From the NCBI GenBank assembly GCA_020060485.1, contig JAGVAB010000048.1, positions 1-64,000 on the forward strand: a stretch of 64,000 nucleotides of DNA. The letters are read 5' to 3'. The DNA comes from Anaerolineales bacterium (GTDB taxonomy: Bacteria; Chloroflexota; Anaerolineae; Anaerolineales; Anaerolineaceae). The notes below the pieces were generated by a model. The model worked only from the letters and a program-made list of their open reading frames with translations. It ran no database searches and was not told the DNA's origin. A program made the translations under genes and the position numbers. Shown here in pieces: positions 56,468 to 64,000 of this stretch (its first letter is position 1; each line of letters begins with the position of its first letter).

Positions 56468-59400
56468 TCAATAATCAATCTCGCGGCTGAGCACAGTAAC
56501 CACCAGAGTGGTGGTTTCGCCCAATTCCTGCAATTTCTTCGGGTCAATGATCTCCAGTGCATCCTGCGGCGTGCCGGTGTACTGGTCAGAACCATTCCAG
56601 TGGACATAAGCCGTCAGCGCATCCCGGCCGCCAAAACTCACCCCCACTTCCTGACCAAAATGCGGCCCGCGCCCGCGGGTGGCGACCCGGCTGCCCATAC
56701 GTCGGGCGGCATTCTCATACAACGTCACCAGGCGATAGCTTGAACCCTGGGCCAGCAGGATTTCATGGCCGCTGCCCGCGCCCACCCCGCTCAGTTCCAG
56801 GATAGCTTCCACATTCAACATACCCAAACCACTCGTATTGCCCAGAATGCTGTCGGTACTCAACGACAAGCTGCGCTGACCACCGCTCCAGGCAACAAAG
56901 ACTACCGTCTTCTTGGGAAAATATTCGCCCTGCTTAAGCACTCGCGCAATTTCCAGCATCTCGGCCACCCCGCTGGCATTGTCATTGGCTCCGGGGTAAA
57001 AAGTGCCATCCGGAGCAGTGCCCAAACCATCGAAATACGCACTGACCAGAATGATCTGACTGTCCATGCTGCCGCCACCTGGCATGGGAATTTGCGCACC
57101 ACTGCCCGGAATAACCCCGATCACGTTATAGTGCTTTTCATCCTGCAGCTCCTCGCTGCCCTCCACTTTGACCCGCACCGCAACCCCTTCGCCCGTGAAG
57201 GCAATAGCGTCCGGTTCCAGTTCCTGCGCCAGGCGCTCCAGATCGGCCAGGCTGGAACCAGCCGTTTGCAGCAATTGATCTCCTAATACCGGAGGCACAA
57301 CCACTGCTGGAAAATCCACATAGAATGGAAGGGTGGGATGCAGTTTGCGCCGCGTCAAAAAGCTGTCATCCTCCGCGATGACCACCAGCGCCCCAATTCG
57401 CACACCCGGCAGGTTGATATAGGCCAGGTCTTTTTCACGCACCACCAGGACGTGCTCCAGCAAATCACCATTGCGCAATTCATAACGGGCGGTGGCCCCC
57501 CATTGGCTTAATGTAGCTCGCGCTGCCAGCTTTGAGCCTTCACCATAGACCAATCCTGTAACCGTTCCGGAAAAGGAACCGAATGCGGGTAAATTGCTGC
57601 TGTACTCGCTGAAGTCCTGGCGGTAAACCAGCGGCGGGCTGCCATCCAGAATTTGCATTTCCGGCGTACCGGTCAAATGCGCCCAGATGGCCGGATATTC
57701 CTGAAGATACTCTGTCGAATTGACCCCCGGTACCAGCCCCACTTCGGCCATGCGCCCGGCGATATAAGCCGCTGCTTGTGCTGCGCCTTCTGTGCCCGAT
57801 TCGCGCCCGCCAAATTCCGGCGATGTCAATGCAGCAATATCTTGCATCACATTTTCGGTAGTGAACTGGGCAGCCTGTTCCTTGTAGAGGTCAACCGTCG
57901 ATGTGCTGCGCATCACCCACCACACACCGGCCAGGAGTACCACGCCGGCCGTCACGGTATAACGATTGACCAGGCGGTTTAAATTGATGCGGCTTTCGCG
58001 CAGGAAGCGCCGCATGCCTTCGCCCCACAGGTTAAAGGTGAAGATCGCCACAAAGAAGAACACCCCCGGATACCAGGCCAGCCAGGGATAACTGCGCCAC
58101 CAATTGCGGATATTGGCAAGCAATGCACCCCATTCCGGCACGTCGGAAAAATAGTAAACGATGGGGGTCATGCTGGCGCCTTCCCCAATCACAGCCTTGA
58201 AACCGCCTCCCAGGAAGATGTTCAGGAAACCCAGCTCGGCCAGCAGCATTAACACGCCCCCCATTTCCAGCACCGAAAGCACCACCACCGAGGACAACAG
58301 GTAGGGAATGGTATGCCGCCACAGGATTTGCAAGGCACGCGAACCCACCGAGCGCGCAGCTTCGATATACAACGCCGGTTTTTGGCTGATCACCTGGCTG
58401 CGCACAAACTGGGCGATCTGCCCCCAGCCCACCACGCACAGGGCAATAATGAATACACTGCGCCCTTTTTGAATGCCCAGCGCCAGAATCAACAGCATGG
58501 CAAAGATTGTTTCCGGAAAAGCTGCCCACACCGAGATCGCCGCCTGGATCAGGCGGTCGACCCAGCGGTCCTGCCACCAGCCGGCAATGATGCCCAACAC
58601 CGTACCCAGCAGCACCCGCGCAATGGTCGCCACAAAGGCCAGGGTCAGGGTTTGCTTGGCCCCAGCCAAAACCAATGCCTGAATGTCCCGGCCTATGGCG
58701 TCACTGCCCCAGGGAAAGGTGCTCGAAGGCAGAAAAGGCGGCGACTGGATCTGCCCTTCAATCACCACGATCGAATGTGTTTGATAGGGATTGGCGTCAG
58801 TGAACTTCCCGCCAAAAATGATCAGGGTCACAAAAGCCAGCACCAAAACTGTGCCGCCCAGAAAGGAAAGGTTGCCAAACAACAACCGCCAGGAAAATCG
58901 CCCTGGCTTTTCAGCCGGCGCTTCCAATTGGGCAGGTTTCGGAACAGCCGGAAGCGCCTCCCCGGCCGCATCCGCACTCTTCGAATGGCCCCGGATCGAT
59001 TGCCGGACATTTTGGAAAAGCTGTTTGGCCGTCTGGCGCAGCACCACCCAGGGACTGGACATGAGGTCCTGGTGATCCATTTCCACCCGGGCATCCTTGC
59101 GCAAACGTACGTCGATCAAAGGATAGGTGAATTCCACCAGCACATTTACCAGCAGGAAAAACAAACCCAAAGAAAGTATCAGGTCTGTCGTCAGGAAAGG
59201 CTGATCCTCGCGGATGGCTTCCAGAATGGTCAGGCCAATACCCGGCCAGAGGAAGAAAGTTTCCACCACTGGCAGGCTGGCCAGCGAGAAACGCAGCGAA
59301 GTGCTCATGGTGGTCAGGATCGGGATGAGCACATTCCGCATGGCATGCCCCCACAGCATATGCCGGTAGGATGCACCTTTGGCTTTGGCCGTGCGCATGA

Positions 59401-60337
59401 ATTCCTCATCCAGCACATCCACCATGCTGATGTAGGTAACCTGCATGATCTGGGCCAGAGGCCGGGCCGCCAGTACCAGCACCGGCATGACCAGATGCAG
59501 GTCCCAGCCAAAACCGGTGGGCGGCAGAGGCGCAGTGCTGGTACCCAACCAGCGATACAGACGGAAATCCACCACCCACAGCAGCATGGCCACCAGAAAA
59601 CTGGGCAGCGAGATGCCCAGAATGGATCCCAGGATCATCACCGGTGCCAGGTTTCTGCGGCGCAAACGGGCAGCCAGAATACCCAATGAGCCGCCAACGA
59701 CAGTTGCCAGCAATAGCGAAAGCAACAACAATCCTGCGCTGCGCACGAACAGCTTGGACACCAAAGCAAAAGCCGACTGGTTGACCTTATGCCAAAAATA
59801 ACTGCCAGGATGGTGAAAAAGGTAAGAGAACAATTGGCGGGCGGTATGAACCAACGCCTCCAGAGGCTGGACAGGCAGCCCGGCCCGGCCTTGCTGCGCC
59901 AGGTAAAAACCCAGCAGGGTCAAAAAAGCCACCGCCAGCAAGATCAAGGCGCTGCTGGCCAGTCGTTTTAGCAGGATCAAAAAAGGCGAAGTCTGGTGTT
60001 CACCGTCCGCCCCGGACGGAAGGGATGTTTGAGCAGGCTGCCCGGCAGGCGGCAGTCCTGGCGAAACTTGCGGCTGATGCTCAGCCACCCAGGCCATGCC
60101 CCGGCGGGCGCGTTCGCTGGACGGGTTGATCTCCAGCGCCCTGGACAGATAGGTCAGGCTGGCTTCAGGCTGCACCATTGCCGCCAGGATCAACCACGGC
60201 GTCTCCAATTGCGGATAGAGCAGGGCCGCGCGGATCGCCAAATGACGAGCTTTCATCTGCTCTCCGCTGGCAAGGGCTTTCATCGCCTGCCGCAAAATCT
60301 CCTGCACCTGGTCATGAGCCGGACCGGAAATCATCAT
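56468..60337 (-). CDS. Fusion of two ABC permease domains with a degenerate M28 peptidase
   Basis: 1,289 residues from ATG 60337 (GAGG 8 bases upstream). Order: N-terminal helical TPR-like part (~1-75); linker; DppB-like permease (about residues 130-410) with the coupling block FMRTAKAKGASYRHMLWGHAMRN; linker; DppC-like permease (about residues 490-800) with FPWGSDAIGRDI and YIEAARSVGSRALQILWRH; then a membrane helix and an M28 aminopeptidase-like domain (about residues 850-1289) with GGRESGTEGA and PGANDNASGVAEML. In M28 enzymes a His-x-Asp, Glu-Glu and Asp carry the zinc ions; here the matching sites read AYFDG, WSGGQRS and ELSGVG, so zinc binding is mostly lost. No ABC ATPase or binding protein gene is adjacent. 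Likely a peptide-related permease of unknown partner. Confidence 0.82.
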   Translation of the reverse strand: MMISGPAHDQVQEILRQAMKALASGEQMKARHLAIRAALLYPQLETPWLILAAMVQPEASLTYLSRALEINPSSERARRGMAWVAEHQPQVSPGLPPAGQPAQTSLPSGADGEHQTSPFLILLKRLASSALILLAVAFLTLLGFYLAQQGRAGLPVQPLEALVHTARQLFSYLFHHPGSYFWHKVNQSAFALVSKLFVRSAGLLLLSLLLATVVGGSLGILAARLRRRNLAPVMILGSILGISLPSFLVAMLLWVVDFRLYRWLGTSTAPLPPTGFGWDLHLVMPVLVLAARPLAQIMQVTYISMVDVLDEEFMRTAKAKGASYRHMLWGHAMRNVLIPILTTMSTSLRFSLASLPVVETFFLWPGIGLTILEAIREDQPFLTTDLILSLGLFFLLVNVLVEFTYPLIDVRLRKDARVEMDHQDLMSSPWVVLRQTAKQLFQNVRQSIRGHSKSADAAGEALPAVPKPAQLEAPAEKPGRFSWRLLFGNLSFLGGTVLVLAFVTLIIFGGKFTDANPYQTHSIVVIEGQIQSPPFLPSSTFPWGSDAIGRDIQALVLAGAKQTLTLAFVATIARVLLGTVLGIIAGWWQDRWVDRLIQAAISVWAAFPETIFAMLLILALGIQKGRSVFIIALCVVGWGQIAQFVRSQVISQKPALYIEAARSVGSRALQILWRHTIPYLLSSVVVLSVLEMGGVLMLLAELGFLNIFLGGGFKAVIGEGASMTPIVYYFSDVPEWGALLANIRNWWRSYPWLAWYPGVFFFVAIFTFNLWGEGMRRFLRESRINLNRLVNRYTVTAGVVLLAGVWWVMRSTSTVDLYKEQAAQFTTENVMQDIAALTSPEFGGRESGTEGAAQAAAYIAGRMAEVGLVPGVNSTEYLQEYPAIWAHLTGTPEMQILDGSPPLVYRQDFSEYSSNLPAFGSFSGTVTGLVYGEGSKLAARATLSQWGATARYELRNGDLLEHVLVVREKDLAYINLPGVRIGALVVIAEDDSFLTRRKLHPTLPFYVDFPAVVVPPVLGDQLLQTAGSSLADLERLAQELEPDAIAFTGEGVAVRVKVEGSEELQDEKHYNVIGVIPGSGAQIPMPGGGSMDSQIILVSAYFDGLGTAPDGTFYPGANDNASGVAEMLEIARVLKQGEYFPKKTVVFVAWSGGQRSLSLSTDSILGNTSGLGMLNVEAILELSGVGAGSGHEILLAQGSSYRLVTLYENAARRMGSRVATRGRGPHFGQEVGVSFGGRDALTAYVHWNGSDQYTGTPQDALEIIDPKKLQELGETTTLVVTVLSREIDY

Positions 60338-60632
60338 GTTGCATACCTCGTTGAGAATGGTCTTCTGATAAACCAACACCTTGAAAAGCTCGGGATACGG
60401 TTCAACAATCAATTATACAGCAGGCCAAACAAACTGCCGATGAACACGAAAAAAAATCGGCATGGCTTTCTCAAAGTTAATTTTCCATTTGCTTCTTTTA
60501 TTGATGGCACGAGGCCGGATGAAAGACGGTCTGTGCATCACCGGGGTTTATTCACCCCACCCCTCGAACTCCCCTCCCCGCTGTTTGCATGACGTATCCC
60601 AATTCCTTCTTCTGCGGGAAGGGGAGCTTTTT

Positions 60633-60675
60633 GTGCGGTGTTGAGCAGCGGCGAAGCCACTGCTCAACACCGCAC
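60633..60675. repeat. 20-bp near-perfect palindrome capped by GCGAAGC
   Basis: 60633-60652 pairs with 60656-60675 with a single C-A mismatch; triloop GAA, apex GCGAAGC at 60651-60657. Same apex and size class as 34822-34860, different stem sequence. Confidence 0.85.
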
Positions 60676-60903
60676 GTTTCTTTTCCTCCCCCGGCCTATG
60701 AAGTCTGATCTACAAATCCAATCCGCGCCGGGGGAGAAATGGTGGCAGAGGGCAGCCTATTACCATCTGTATTTTGCATCTACTTTGATCTGGATGACCT
60801 TCACTGTTTTGAAAAATCGTAAATGTCAAGCTTTCTTGAGAATGCCATGAAAAAATCGGCCAAATGACCAGGTGATATCTGACCAATTGGCCAGAAAAAT
60901 CTC

Positions 60904-60931
60904 TTGACAAACCGCTTGACAGGAGTATAAT
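60904..60931 (+). promoter_or_regulatory. Promoter of the marR-ABC exporter operon
   Basis: TTGACA (60904-60909), 16-bp spacer, TATAAT (60926-60931). A second TTGACA lies inside the spacer. Confidence 0.85.
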
Positions 60932-60933
60932 GC

Positions 60934-60978
60934 TTAACGTTGTTAAATATTAACATTGTGAACTATTAACGATGTTAA
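60934..60978 (+). promoter_or_regulatory. Triple MarR-type operator
   Basis: Three 13-bp palindromes TTAAC-N3-GTTAA at 60934, 60950 (one base changed in the right arm) and 60966, each exactly 16 bp apart, beginning 2 bp after the -10 hexamer. Binding by the encoded MarR protein would block the start of transcription. Confidence 0.75.
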
Positions 60979-61005
60979 GTGGTCTTGACCTTATGGAGAA
61001 AACAG

Positions 61006-61503
61006 ATGAACCCAGGAACTGTTTCCGAAGACACCCTGCAAAGATGCGAGCGTGCCTTGTGGCGCACCCTGCCCGCCATCCTGCATGCCAACCGCCAGTT
61101 AACCCAGCAAGAGTTGTTCAGCGATGATCTTCAATTAACCCCGGCCCAATTTCACATTCTGCGAAACATCCATCGCGGTGCAAAATCTCTCAGCGATATC
61201 GCCGCCAGCGAAAGGGTCAGCCTGCCGGCCATCAGCCGCCATGTAGACGATCTTGTCAACCTGGGCCTGGTCTCACGAACACGGGGCACTACAGACCGCC
61301 GCTCCATCCTGCTGGAAATGACCGAGAAGGGCCAGACAGCCTGGAAGAAAATGGGTGAACTGAAACAGCAGCTTTTCTTTGAAAAACTGAAAAACCTGAA
61401 CACCAGCGAAATAGAGGCCATTATTCAGGGTCTCGACCTGCTGTACAAGGCATTTGCCAACGATGAGTCTGCAGAGTGTGTCTGTCAGACAGAGGGAGAA
61501 TAG
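61006..61503 (+). CDS. MarR-family transcriptional repressor
   Basis: 165 residues. Winged helix with LTPAQFHILRNIHRG, DIAASERVSLPAISRHVDDLVNLGLVSR (recognition helix) and the wing TTDRRSILLEMTEKG; flanking helices form the dimer interface. A C-terminal tail with Cys-x-Cys (ECVCQ) could allow redox or metal sensing but this is only a guess. Start ATG 61006 has GGAG 8 bases upstream. The downstream ABC exporter genes and the operator array suggest autorepression relieved by an exported compound. Confidence 0.88.
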   Translation: MNPGTVSEDTLQRCERALWRTLPAILHANRQLTQQELFSDDLQLTPAQFHILRNIHRGAKSLSDIAASERVSLPAISRHVDDLVNLGLVSRTRGTTDRRSILLEMTEKGQTAWKKMGELKQQLFFEKLKNLNTSEIEAIIQGLDLLYKAFANDESAECVCQTEGE

Positions 61504-61510
61504 TATCACC

Positions 61511-63274
61511 ATGCATGAAATACTTCGATTAAGACGGTTTCTAAAACCTTACACGGTGCCAGCCATTTTGACCATGACATTAATGATCATCATGGTCGCT
61601 CTGGAGTTGACGCTTCCCAGATTGATCCAGCGCATTGTTGACCAGGGCGTTACACCCGGCAATCTCACGGTTGTCTGGCAGACAGCGCTGTTGATGCTTG
61701 GCATCTCCTTGCTCAACCTGGGCGTAGCCATTGGCAATACCCTCGTTTCGGTAAGAGTTGCTGAAGGTTTTGCCCGTGACATGCGCAAAGACCTGTTCCA
61801 CAAGATTCAGGAACTGTCCTTTGGCAACCTCGACCATCTGCGCACCGGCAATTTGATCGTGCGCATGACCAGCGATATCACCTCGGTACAAATGGCTGTG
61901 CGTCTGATCCTCAATCTCAGCGTGCGCGCCCTGGTGTTGCTGACCGGCAGCATGATCCTGATGTTTTCCACCAACAGCCAGTTGGCCGTCAAACTGCTGC
62001 CCTTCATGCTCATCATTCTGGTGCTGATCGTCATCTTTGCCGGAAAACTGCAAAAGATCTTTCTGGCTTTGCAACAAAAGCTGGACAGACTGAACAACGT
62101 CATGCAGGAAAATTTATCCGGGGTACGTGTGGTCAAGGCATTTGTCCGGGCTGATTATGAAAATGAACGCTTCGCAGATGCCAATCAGGACTTCACCCGC
62201 CAAAACATCGCCGCCATGCGCTTGATGGCTGTACTGATGCCATTGATGATGGTTTTGTTGAACCTGGGCAGCGTGGCCATTATCGGGTTTGGCGGTCTGC
62301 AAGTGATCCAGGGCAGTATGACCATCGGCGAGATCATGGCCTTCATCAATTACCTGATGACCGCCATGTTCCCCATGCTCATGCTGGCCATGATCATCGG
62401 TACCCTGGCCGCATCCGAAGCTTCGGCCGAACGGATCAACGAAGTCATGTACAGTACACCCGAAGTCCAGGACCGGCCTTCCGCCATCAGCATTGAAGAA
62501 ACCAGCGGACATGTGGTATTTGAAGATGTCTGCTTCAGTTACAACGGCACCAATTGCGCAGAACCCGTGCTTAATCACATCAACCTGGAGGCCAAGCCCG
62601 GACAAACCGTGGCCATTCTGGGCTCCACCGGTTCGGGAAAAACATCGCTGGTGAATCTTATTCCGCGTTTCTACGATGTCAGCGCAGGGCGCATCACCCT
62701 GGATGGCGTTGATCTGCGTGACATCAAGCGCGATTCCCTGCTGGCCCAGACTGGAATTGCCCTGCAGGAAACCGTGCTGTTCAGCGGTACCATGCGGGAC
62801 AATATCCGCTATGGCAGAATGACCGCCAGTGAAGAAGAAGTGATCGCCGCTGCCAAAGCCGCCCAGGCCCATGAATTCATTATGAATCTGCCGGATGGCT
62901 ACGACACGCACATCGAACAGCGCGGCACCAATCTCTCCGGCGGCCAAAAACAGCGCATCGCCATCGCCCGCGCCCTGCTGGTCAAGCCGCGCATCCTCAT
63001 CCTGGACGACAGCACCAGCGCGGTGGACGTGGATACCGAAGCCCAGATCCAGGACGCACTGCAGCAAGCCATGAAAAGCACCACCAGTTTTGTGATTGCC
63101 CAACGTATCAGCACCGTACTGACCGCCGACAAGATCATCATCCTGGACAATGGCCGCATTGCTGCGGAAGGCACCCATGCCGAGTTGATTCACAACAGCC
63201 CGATTTATCAAGAAATCTACGAGTCGCAATTGGGCAACGGCCTCAAAACTGCGACCCCAATTGCAGGTGATTGA
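61511..63274 (+). CDS. ABC exporter half-transporter (first subunit)
   Basis: 587 residues. Type IV exporter: six-helix membrane domain (about residues 15-315) and C-terminal ATPase with Walker A GSTGSGKTSLV, Q-loop QETVLFSGT, signature NLSGGQKQRIAIARALL, and Walker B ILILDDSTSAVD. The residue after Walker B Asp-Asp is Ser instead of the usual catalytic Glu, so this is the degenerate subunit of a heterodimer, as in BmrC-like partners. Start ATG 61511 lies 7 bp after marR. The following gene would supply the second site. Confidence 0.88.
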   Translation: MHEILRLRRFLKPYTVPAILTMTLMIIMVALELTLPRLIQRIVDQGVTPGNLTVVWQTALLMLGISLLNLGVAIGNTLVSVRVAEGFARDMRKDLFHKIQELSFGNLDHLRTGNLIVRMTSDITSVQMAVRLILNLSVRALVLLTGSMILMFSTNSQLAVKLLPFMLIILVLIVIFAGKLQKIFLALQQKLDRLNNVMQENLSGVRVVKAFVRADYENERFADANQDFTRQNIAAMRLMAVLMPLMMVLLNLGSVAIIGFGGLQVIQGSMTIGEIMAFINYLMTAMFPMLMLAMIIGTLAASEASAERINEVMYSTPEVQDRPSAISIEETSGHVVFEDVCFSYNGTNCAEPVLNHINLEAKPGQTVAILGSTGSGKTSLVNLIPRFYDVSAGRITLDGVDLRDIKRDSLLAQTGIALQETVLFSGTMRDNIRYGRMTASEEEVIAAAKAAQAHEFIMNLPDGYDTHIEQRGTNLSGGQKQRIAIARALLVKPRILILDDSTSAVDVDTEAQIQDALQQAMKSTTSFVIAQRISTVLTADKIIILDNGRIAAEGTHAELIHNSPIYQEIYESQLGNGLKTATPIAGD

Positions 63275-63276
63275 TC

Positions 63277-64000
63277 ATGAGTAACCAAAACCAAACCCAA
63301 GCAAAACCACCCATCGGCCCGGCCCGCGGGCCAGGGGCCATCGGCCGCATTGAAAAAGCCAAAGATGCCCGTACTTCTCTCAAGCGGCTGGCAGTCTATC
63401 TCAAACCCCACACCCCAGCATTGATCTTTGTCTTTGTTCTGGTGATCGTGTATACCGCCCTCGGATTGGTAGCTCCTTATCTGATGGGTGTGGCCATCGA
63501 CAGGTATCTCAAGTTAAAAGACATCAGTGGATTGCTGCGCATTGTGCTGATCATGTTTGCAACGTATGCCCTCAGCGCAGGCGGGCAGGTGGCGGCCAAT
63601 TACATCATGGCCAATGTTTCACAAAAAATGTTGCAGGAATTGCGCCGCAATTTGTTTGAGCATCTTCAAAAACTGTCGCTCGGCTTCTTTGACCAAAACC
63701 CGCATGGCGAATTGATGAGCCGCCTGACCAATGATATTGACGCCATCAACCGTGCCATCTCGCAAAACGTGACCCAATTGATGAGCAGCCTGATCAGCGT
63801 GGTTGGCATTCTGGTCGTCATGTTCGTTCTGAATGTCTGGCTGGCCCTGGCTTCCTTGATCACCGTTCCCTTAATGGTGGTGATCACCGGTTCGATCGCC
63901 GGCCGCACACGTTCCGGCTTTCGCAGCCTGCAAAAAGACCTGGGCGTAATGAACGGTTTGATCGAAGAATCGATCAGCGGTCAGCGCGTCGTCTCGGCTT
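63277..64000 (+). CDS. ABC exporter half-transporter (second subunit), 3' end outside window
   Basis: Open from ATG 63277, two bases after the previous stop, to the window edge (241 codons visible). A Gln/Pro-rich N-terminal tail (~30 residues) precedes the first membrane helices (VFVFVLVIVYTALG) and the conserved block GFFDQNPHGELMSRLTNDIDAIN that marks exporter coupling helices. The ATPase domain is not in the window. It should pair with the first subunit as a heterodimeric drug exporter. Confidence 0.88.
   Translation, partial: MSNQNQTQAKPPIGPARGPGAIGRIEKAKDARTSLKRLAVYLKPHTPALIFVFVLVIVYTALGLVAPYLMGVAIDRYLKLKDISGLLRIVLIMFATYALSAGGQVAANYIMANVSQKMLQELRRNLFEHLQKLSLGFFDQNPHGELMSRLTNDIDAINRAISQNVTQLMSSLISVVGILVVMFVLNVWLALASLITVPLMVVITGSIAGRTRSGFRSLQKDLGVMNGLIEESISGQRVVSA

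Larger units (their letters stand above)
60338..61005. other. Intergenic region: repeats and MarR operator-promoter
   Basis: About 670 bases. From left: spacer of the fusion gene, imperfect GC-rich inverted sequences at about 60560-60625 (CTCCCC against GGGGAG), the long palindrome at 60633, a TCAAG-CTTT-CTTGA palindrome at 60826, a TGACCAATTGGCCA near-palindrome at 60880, then the MarR promoter and operators. No gene was recognised. Confidence 0.6.

Overview
The window looks like a chromosomal segment of a Chloroflexota bacterium, most likely class Anaerolineae. The basis is family content rather than a phylogenetic test: lipoproteins with Thr/Pro-rich linkers and Val-Thr-Ala-Thr-Pro motifs after the lipobox, an NBR1-like Ig lipoprotein, DUF2807 and DUF3298 lipoproteins, a lone S1-domain protein and GC-rich coding (roughly 55-60%). 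No rRNA, tRNA, CRISPR array, integrase or insertion sequence was seen.

Layout: 1-8.8 kb holds a truncated metallophosphoesterase, a methyltransferase-glycosyltransferase fusion, xseA-xseB with a DUF212 protein, a lipoprotein, and a membrane glycosyltransferase cluster containing an AT-rich island. 8.9-15.5 kb holds an ADP-ribosylglycohydrolase, an S1 protein, pyrG with a structured leader, and eno. 15.6-18.6 kb is a cbiMQO-fur metal-uptake operon with a metalloregulator-type operator inside the cbiM promoter. 18.7-21 kb holds a peroxiredoxin with an in-frame UGA (candidate selenoprotein), a hydrolase and a family 5 uracil-DNA glycosylase. 21-32 kb holds a glycosyltransferase, queA-ruvB, upp, an SGNH/propeller lipoprotein, a ThiF-like E1 enzyme, small membrane genes and a D-cysteine desulfhydrase. 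32-40 kb is clpB followed by a surface-polysaccharide cluster (two glycosyltransferases, a flippase, an MFS transporter). 40-46 kb holds envelope lipoproteins and serC-serA.

The most accessory part is 46.3-54.4 kb: a minus-strand run of a radical SAM/SPASM maturase, a TPR-STAND ATPase, a compact STAND-type ATPase and a membrane-anchored protein with an apparently degenerate P-loop, from one promoter. It is followed by an ABC-F gene with a ribosome-attenuation-type leader (six-codon uORF, terminator, anti-terminator), a 1,289-residue fusion of two dipeptide-type ABC permeases with a catalytically degenerate M28 peptidase, and a MarR-controlled pair of ABC exporters whose promoter carries three operators at exact 16-bp spacing.

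Best leads: (1) the UGA-containing peroxiredoxin with a bacterial-type SECIS hairpin; (2) the radical SAM-STAND module; (3) the ABC-F attenuator; (4) the metal and MarR operators; (5) the permease-pseudopeptidase fusion; (6) two palindromic repeat families, one capped by the mini-hairpin GCGAAGC and one showing compensatory changes.
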